A model generated the notes under the pieces. The model saw only the letters and a program-made list of their open reading frames with translations. It did not search any database and was not told the DNA's origin. This document shows positions 61,801 to 64,000 of a DNA stretch of 64,000 bases, piece by piece. Origin of the DNA: Aureococcus anophagefferens. Its lineage: Eukaryota > Sar > Pelagophyceae > Pelagomonadales > Pelagomonadaceae. The stretch spans positions 197,931 to 261,930 of the forward strand of contig NW_008705579.1 in the NCBI RefSeq assembly GCF_000186865.1, given 5' to 3'. The first letter of the stretch is position 1, and each line of letters starts with the position of its first letter. The position numbers were made by a program, and so were the translations under genes.

Positions 61801-64000
61801 GGGTCGAGCACGATTTGCTGCTCCGGGCTGGCGGCGTCGAGGCTTTGGTCCTCGCGCTCAACGCCGCGGTCCGCGCGCTGCGCGACCTGCGCCTCGACAA
61901 GACGCAGCGGCTCCACCTCGAGACGGACACGCGCGAGTACATCCTCGACGCGGTGTGTCCGGTGGGGGAGCGCCTCGCGCTCGTCATGCCCGAGGGCGAG
62001 CCGTCGCAGCAGGGTGTCTCCATAGTCCGCGCGATCTGGGCCGTCGACCAGGCGACGACGGCCGCGCGGCGCGCGGAGTTCAACGCGTCGCACAAGATGT
62101 CGAGAAGGGCAATCATCTACAACGCGATATTCATGCACATGAGCAACCGCGCGGTCCCCCTCGACCCGCTCACCTTCCTCCTCCACCTCGACGCCCACGA
62201 CGTCTTCGAGATGGCCCTGCGCGACGCCGACATGCGCGTCCGGCCCATATACCGCAGCAGCAGCGCGGCGCCCGACGCGTCGTACAACACGGCCGTCGCG
62301 CTCAATTGAGCTCGAGGCCATCGCCGCGCGCGTCGACGCCGCGGAGCAGGCCCAGCGCGACGGCGAGGCGCGCGTCGACGCCGCGGAGCAGGCCCAGCGC
62401 GACGGCGAGGCGCGCGGCAAATGCTGATTGTCGCGGCGCGCCGACGACGATGCCGCTGCGACGCTTCTGTGATGCCATGCCTTCCGATGTTTAGCAGCGC
62501 GGTCCGGCGTGCCGCTGGGCGACCTGGGCCACAACTTGCGACGAACCCGGGCCACGAGCTTGCGCGCGCGCGCGACGCCCCGATCCTCGCGCATCCTCGA
62601 GAACCACTTTGTGAGCGCGTGGTCAGGCAGCAAGATGCCCTCGACCGTGCGCTCCACTCATTCCATATGCCTAGTAAGCGGCGCGCCTCTAGCGTCGCGT
62701 GACGACGCTGACACGGATCCGCTGCTACCCGCCCGGCGCTGCCGTGACCCCGTCCCCGGGACGCGAGCTGGAGTGCTGGAGGCGGCTCGACGGGGAGGGC
62801 GACGTCGAGTGGGCGGGCGATGTCGAGGGACCCGGCGTCGGGGCGGCAGCTCCGCTCTCCCAGAGCAGGGCGCACCGGACCGGTCCGCTGATGCCCTACC
62901 GCGGCCCGGCACCGTGCCCGTCGCTCCCGGTTGCCCTCTGGGAGGCGCCGCTCCGTGGGCACGACGCGCCACTGGCGTCTGGGCTCTTACAAGGCGCGGG
63001 TGGCCACGGCCGTGCCACAGGGGCTGCTCTCGCGCCGGTTACGGAGGCCGCAGACGGAGGCGGACGGGCAGGTCCGCGGACCCCTCGCCTTGTGCGACGT
63101 GCTCTCTCTCTCTCTCTCTCTATTCTATTCTCTCTCTCTCCTTCTCTGTCAAAATCCCTATCACACGGCGGCCCCCTTCTCCCCTGAACCTCTGGAAACT
63201 GCCCATCCGTAGGTCCACATCTCGCGACGCGCCCCGCGACGACGCCGCGCGCGTCGCCGCCGAGGTCAAAGCGTTCATCAAGGAGATCAAGGAAGAAGCG
63301 CCCCGGCGCGACGAGGACTACGACGCGGACAACGCCAACGAGATGAAACGAGAGCTCAAGTCCGTCACGGAGGCCCTGTCGTCGCTCGCCGGCAACCCGG
63401 ACGTCGCCGCGCTTCGGGCCGAAGTCGCGAGCCTGCGCGGCGCCCTGGCGTCCCCCGACGACCGCAAGCGCAAGGCCACGTACGCGAACCTGCAGAAAGA
63501 CGTCGACGAGCTCCGGTCCCGCCGCAAGAGCGCCGCGCGGTCCGCGAGCCCGAAGCCCGTCGACGAGCGGAAGCTCCTCGACGCCATGCAGGCGCAGTTT
63601 CGCGCGTACGCCGACGATCTCAAGCGCGAGATCAAGAGCGGCCACGACAGCGACGACGTCAAGCGCGAGCTCGCGAATCTCCACCGCGGCCTCGCCGACC
63701 TGAAGGAGTCGCCGCGGTTCCACGGGCCCGAGGCGGAGGCGCCGATCTCGGCCATCTTCAAGGAGATCGAGCAGCTCCGCGAGGAGCAGCGCCGCGTGCC
63801 CGAGGCCCAGCCGCCGGCCCAGGAGCCGCGGAAGCAGCGGCGCATGACCTACGACAAGATCGCCATGGACCTGGACCGCCTCAAGCTCGACGTCGCGGCG
63901 ACGGCCGAGCGCGAGCGGCACCTCGAGGAGCGCGAGGACCGGCTCGAGGACCGGCTGCTCAACAGCGGCCGCGGGCGGGACGACGACGCGGTGTCGACGG
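43858..64000 (+). CDS. Giant FHA-domain protein with at least 19 coiled-coil repeats (3' partial)
   Basis: Exons by my reading: 43858-45655, 45856-47211, 47255-49963, 50125-50215, 50276-50833, 51045-51385, 51439-51697, 51910-52629, 52685-53085, 53151-53235, 53436-53605, 53834-54236, 54447-55028, 55439-55597, 55748-55846, 63213-64000 and beyond; about 3,500 residues, all phases closing. Donors at 49964, 51386 and 53606 are the least certain. Residues about 20-105 are an FHA domain (TTLGRAEDNDVQ, SVSGYHAELELL, GSFVGER), a phosphothreonine reader. A Pro/Arg/Glu-rich disordered part follows to about 470, then coiled coil. From about residue 1335 a 110-residue unit repeats: an R-R-x-S/T-x opening, M/L-K-x-D-L-x-x-L-K, then Y-x-x-D-L-R and E-M-R-x-E-L-x-x-L. 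A cytoskeletal or scaffold filament is inferred; no named family. Confidence 0.65.
45664..45855 (+). mobile_element. Introner, CAGGGCAG family, 192 bp
   Basis: Left end CAGGGCAGCACAAG, right end the complement of CTGGGCAGCACAAG, core GGCTGATTTTTGGACGA in gene orientation. Duplication GCGAGTAG (45656-45663) and GCGAGGAG (45856-45863), one mismatch. Splicing from the GC of the left copy joins MGVLR to EEVCRALRDDV in phase; the unspliced frame stops at TAG 45661. Confidence 0.85.
47212..47254 (+). other. 43-base intron of the giant gene
   Basis: GTCTTTTTCG at the left and GTTCCCGTAG at the right. It is needed to move from one reading frame to the next (DLDGAARR to LATSVAKTHDALHAL, phase 1). Its right end is shared with an intron at 58670 on the other strand. 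Confidence 0.55.
49972..50124 (+). mobile_element. Introner, CTGTGTGG family, internally deleted, 153 bp
   Basis: Left part (GTGCGCAAATC...CCGGTTTGGG) and right end (TGATTTCCACGCAG) belong to the family, but about 50 bases including the conserved core are missing. The flanking duplication has decayed (GCGAGCGC at 49964-49971, GCTCGCTG at 50125-50132). The oldest-looking copy in the window. The inferred intron is 49964-50124. Confidence 0.65.
50842..51044 (-). mobile_element. Introner, CTGTGTGG family, 203 bp, antisense to its host gene
   Basis: Left end GAGTGTGGAAATCA, right end TTTCCCACACAG, core on the minus strand. Perfect 8-base duplication GTCCCAGG at 50834-50841 and 51045-51052. One of two copies whose duplication supplies a canonical GT donor. 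Splicing gives EALQSQVAAQQPAEARRAR in frame; using the GT inside the element would shift the frame. Confidence 0.85.
51706..51909 (-). mobile_element. Introner, CTGTGTGG family, 204 bp, antisense to its host gene
   Basis: Left end GAGTGCGGATTCC, right end CTCTGGCACACAG, with a G-run (about 51882-51891) near the right end. Duplication GCGGCAGC (51698-51705) and GCAGCAGC (51910-51917). Splicing from the GC joins RALK to QQLVEAHGAIHERV in phase. Confidence 0.75.
53244..53435 (+). mobile_element. Introner, CTGTGTGG family, 192 bp, best-preserved copy
   Basis: Perfect 13-base terminal inverted repeats (CTGTGTGGAATTC and GAATTCCACACAG) and a perfect 8-base duplication, GCGAGACT, at 53236-53243 and 53436-53443. 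It sits inside the conserved repeat motif: splicing from GC restores TSYVAIKRDLEDLKKDRAR, matching sister repeats residue by residue. This is the clearest proof that precise excision reconstitutes the ancestral coding sequence. Confidence 0.92.
53606..53833 (+). other. 228-base intron of the giant gene with an internal duplication
   Basis: Inferred GC...CAG intron. It contains two diverged copies of GCGAGGCGCCGA...CCACCTTTTTCAACCGC about 75-90 bases apart. Flanks GCGCGTCG and GCGCGCTC could be a worn 8-base duplication, so it may descend from an unrelated or decayed introner. Phase 1 closes at this donor. Confidence 0.45.
54245..54446 (+). mobile_element. Introner, CTGTGTGG family, 202 bp
   Basis: Left end CAGTGTGGATTCC, right end GGAATCCACACAG, core on the plus strand. 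Duplication GCCCCGGG (54237-54244) and GCCCCGGC (54447-54454). Splicing from the GC joins SPRT to PRPADESALEKLSDQL in phase. Confidence 0.85.
55107..55437. repeat. Minisatellite filling a 410-base intron
   Basis: Within the intron 55029-55438 (GTGCGT...CCCCAG) a 12-base unit GTCGGCGCGGCC and its variant GTGGGCAGGGCC repeat about 15 times (55107-55291). After a short spacer, a GAACCCGAAAGC-type 12-base unit repeats about 6 times up to the acceptor. Splicing restores VKHDLAAYVEDLKSNTM, which fits the repeat register of the protein. Confidence 0.75.
55847..56380. other. Left part of the proposed 7.4-kb intron, with 51-bp minisatellite
   Basis: No coding frame of the giant gene continues here. 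A GCGCGTTT donor-like start at 55847 matches the donor of the small intron at 50216. Positions 55978-56130 hold three 51-base units (GGACGGGCTCGATTGTGGGT...). Another sequence (GTGCTCGTGGAGGCTCG...) occurs twice, near 56168 and 56273. Confidence 0.5.
56381..59401 (-). CDS. Unknown protein with Cys-rich (B-box/RING-like) region; interrupted by assembly gap
   Basis: Exon 1 59147-59401 (MSDRAIIRLHKRIVFRVNAF), intron 58670-59146 (GTGAGT...CCCGTAG), then coding from 58669 (VYSNTGYHFGDAAEITFWSD) to about 57356. From there to the gap the minus strand is only an inverted copy of upstream coding sequence. The tail resumes after the gap at 56949 and ends at TAA 56381. The middle contains eleven or so cysteines (CPLTIGMDCVNCEQSG, CITCLMAVCSLCCAAG, ECINC), spaced like a B-box or RING-type zinc site. 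After it comes a globular helical region (YNINLLVAKGIIMNQVRMDA, ISKFRNYRPTVGSINLG). The tail is Lys/Ala-rich and acidic at the end. Family unknown. The true sequence across the gap is not known. Confidence 0.5.
56950..56999. other. Assembly gap (50 N)
   Basis: Exactly 50 undetermined bases, a conventional placeholder length. It abuts the palindrome and interrupts the minus-strand gene. Confidence 0.98.
57000..57687. repeat. Palindrome, 332-bp arms, 24-base spacer
   Basis: 57000-57331 is the reverse complement of 57356-57687 over every position I checked. The right arm is coding sequence of the minus-strand gene; the left arm is its mirror image ending at the N gap. A fold-back read or mis-join is the simplest explanation. 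Confidence 0.85.
59402..59706. promoter_or_regulatory. Divergent intergenic region inside the large intron
   Basis: 305 bases between the starts of the Cys-rich gene (minus) and the next gene (plus, start uncertain). A/T-richer than its surroundings, with two TTTTTTGTCCGGGC-like repeats at about 59526 and 59558. Confidence 0.3.
59707..62309 (+). CDS. Unknown protein with helix-turn-helix-like segment; intron is an introner
   Basis: Exon 1 59707-60409 (start uncertain; MRRIEATHIALSDHRPPESE, with ATG 60199 as an alternative) and exon 2 60610-62309; 800 residues. The 200-base intron is an introner; splicing joins RMPPS to DGRRAAFDQRLLSP in phase. Exon 2 begins disordered, then MDETALSLVGSGFSLSGIARLF resembles a helix-turn-helix. 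A long helical domain (ALEVLYRLLNADPHW..., RVRHRYGAVAAAQATIDEHP, LLLKLKARVLDVVIDRGG) and an alpha/beta region (YLLAFVLVFTGGRKECTRTP, LSPLLVLETKHVFGGDRPPG) follow. No family recognised. A one-base frameshift near 62305 may cut off a coiled-coil tail (ELEAIAARVDAAEQAQRDGE) lying in the next frame. Confidence 0.5.
60418..60609 (-). mobile_element. Introner, CAGGGCAG family, 192 bp, antisense to its host gene
   Basis: Left end CAGGGCAGGACAAG, right end the complement of CTGGGCAGGACAAG, core on the minus strand. Perfect 8-base duplication GCGACGGG at 60410-60417 and 60610-60617. Same family as the copies at 7064 and 45664 but inverted relative to the gene, and still in phase when removed. Confidence 0.88.
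62326..62409 (+). repeat. 42-bp tandem repeat, two units
   Basis: Units 62326-62367 and 62368-62409, identical as far as I can see. Read in the frame of 62308 they encode ARVDAAEQAQRDGE twice, ending ARGKC and a TGA at 62425-62427. Confidence 0.85.
62428..63212. other. Right part of the proposed large intron
   Basis: No convincing gene. A CT-rich microsatellite (63102-63146) lies 65 bases before the CCGTAG acceptor at 63207-63212 and could serve as an extended polypyrimidine tract. Confidence 0.45.
63102..63146 (+). repeat. CT microsatellite
   Basis: About 45 bases of nearly pure pyrimidine, CT dinucleotides with a TATTCTATT interruption, in intronic sequence just upstream of an exon of the giant gene. 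Confidence 0.9.

Noticed and set aside
1..64000. tRNA, rRNA or other structured RNA genes
   Set aside because: I scanned intergenic stretches by eye and found no cloverleaf or conserved rRNA segment. A covariance-model scan would settle this; I could not run one.

Overview
The window is nuclear DNA of a compact, very GC-rich eukaryotic alga. The best fit is a pelagophyte stramenopile of the Aureococcus anophagefferens type. Evidence: GC-ending codons throughout; eukaryote-only genes (coatomer delta subunit, mitochondrial m-AAA protease, SOUL, STIMATE-like, FYVE, BTB, MLO-like and FHA proteins); few introns; convergent genes whose stop codons nearly touch; and ten copies of roughly 200-base terminal-inverted-repeat elements lying exactly inside introns. 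Such intron-making elements (introners) are described for Aureococcus (Huff, Zilberman and Roy 2016). I assign the organism by inference, not by a search.

Layout. 0-5.8 kb: 3' end of a C2-FYVE gene, a low-complexity Ser/Ala-rich protein, two small multi-pass membrane proteins (one with an EF-hand) and a small basic protein. 5.9-11.3 kb: a 2-oxoglutarate (2OG) oxygenase whose reading frame crosses an introner, a 2OG oxygenase-Rieske fusion and a sulfotransferase. 11.4-17.4 kb: a 3.8 kb single-exon gene of unknown function, duplicated non-coding sequence, and an F-box-like gene with a decayed SNF2 domain. 17.4-23.3 kb: an MLO-like membrane protein with EF-hands (one introner), a small secreted protein with an internal duplication, and a BTB protein carrying a histone H2A-like fold. 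23.5-30.2 kb: a five-C2 plus ankyrin protein, a BIVM-like gene (one introner) and a SOUL haem-binding protein. 30.5-38 kb: mostly secretory-pathway proteins (membrane protein, DxD glycosyltransferase, ER SANT protein, FkbM-like methyltransferase, DUF616-like protein, TPR-prolyl hydroxylase). 38-43.6 kb: AFG3-type m-AAA protease, coatomer delta and a STIMATE-like protein.

43.9 kb to the right edge: one giant gene. It encodes an N-terminal FHA domain, a disordered region, and at least 19 copies of a roughly 110-residue coiled-coil repeat, each opening with an R-R-x-S/T-type motif. Its exons are separated by introners and by short 43-65 base introns. All reading phases close when introner introns are taken from the first base of the left 8-base target duplication to the AG at the element's right end. 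Its last intron in the window appears to be about 7.4 kb and to hold two unrelated genes (one on each strand), a 50-N assembly gap and a 332-base-arm palindrome that is probably an assembly artefact.

The genes do not form a pathway. What links them is genome compaction and transposon-made introns: ten introners interrupt five genes, in both orientations, with GC rather than GT as the inferred donor in eight of ten.
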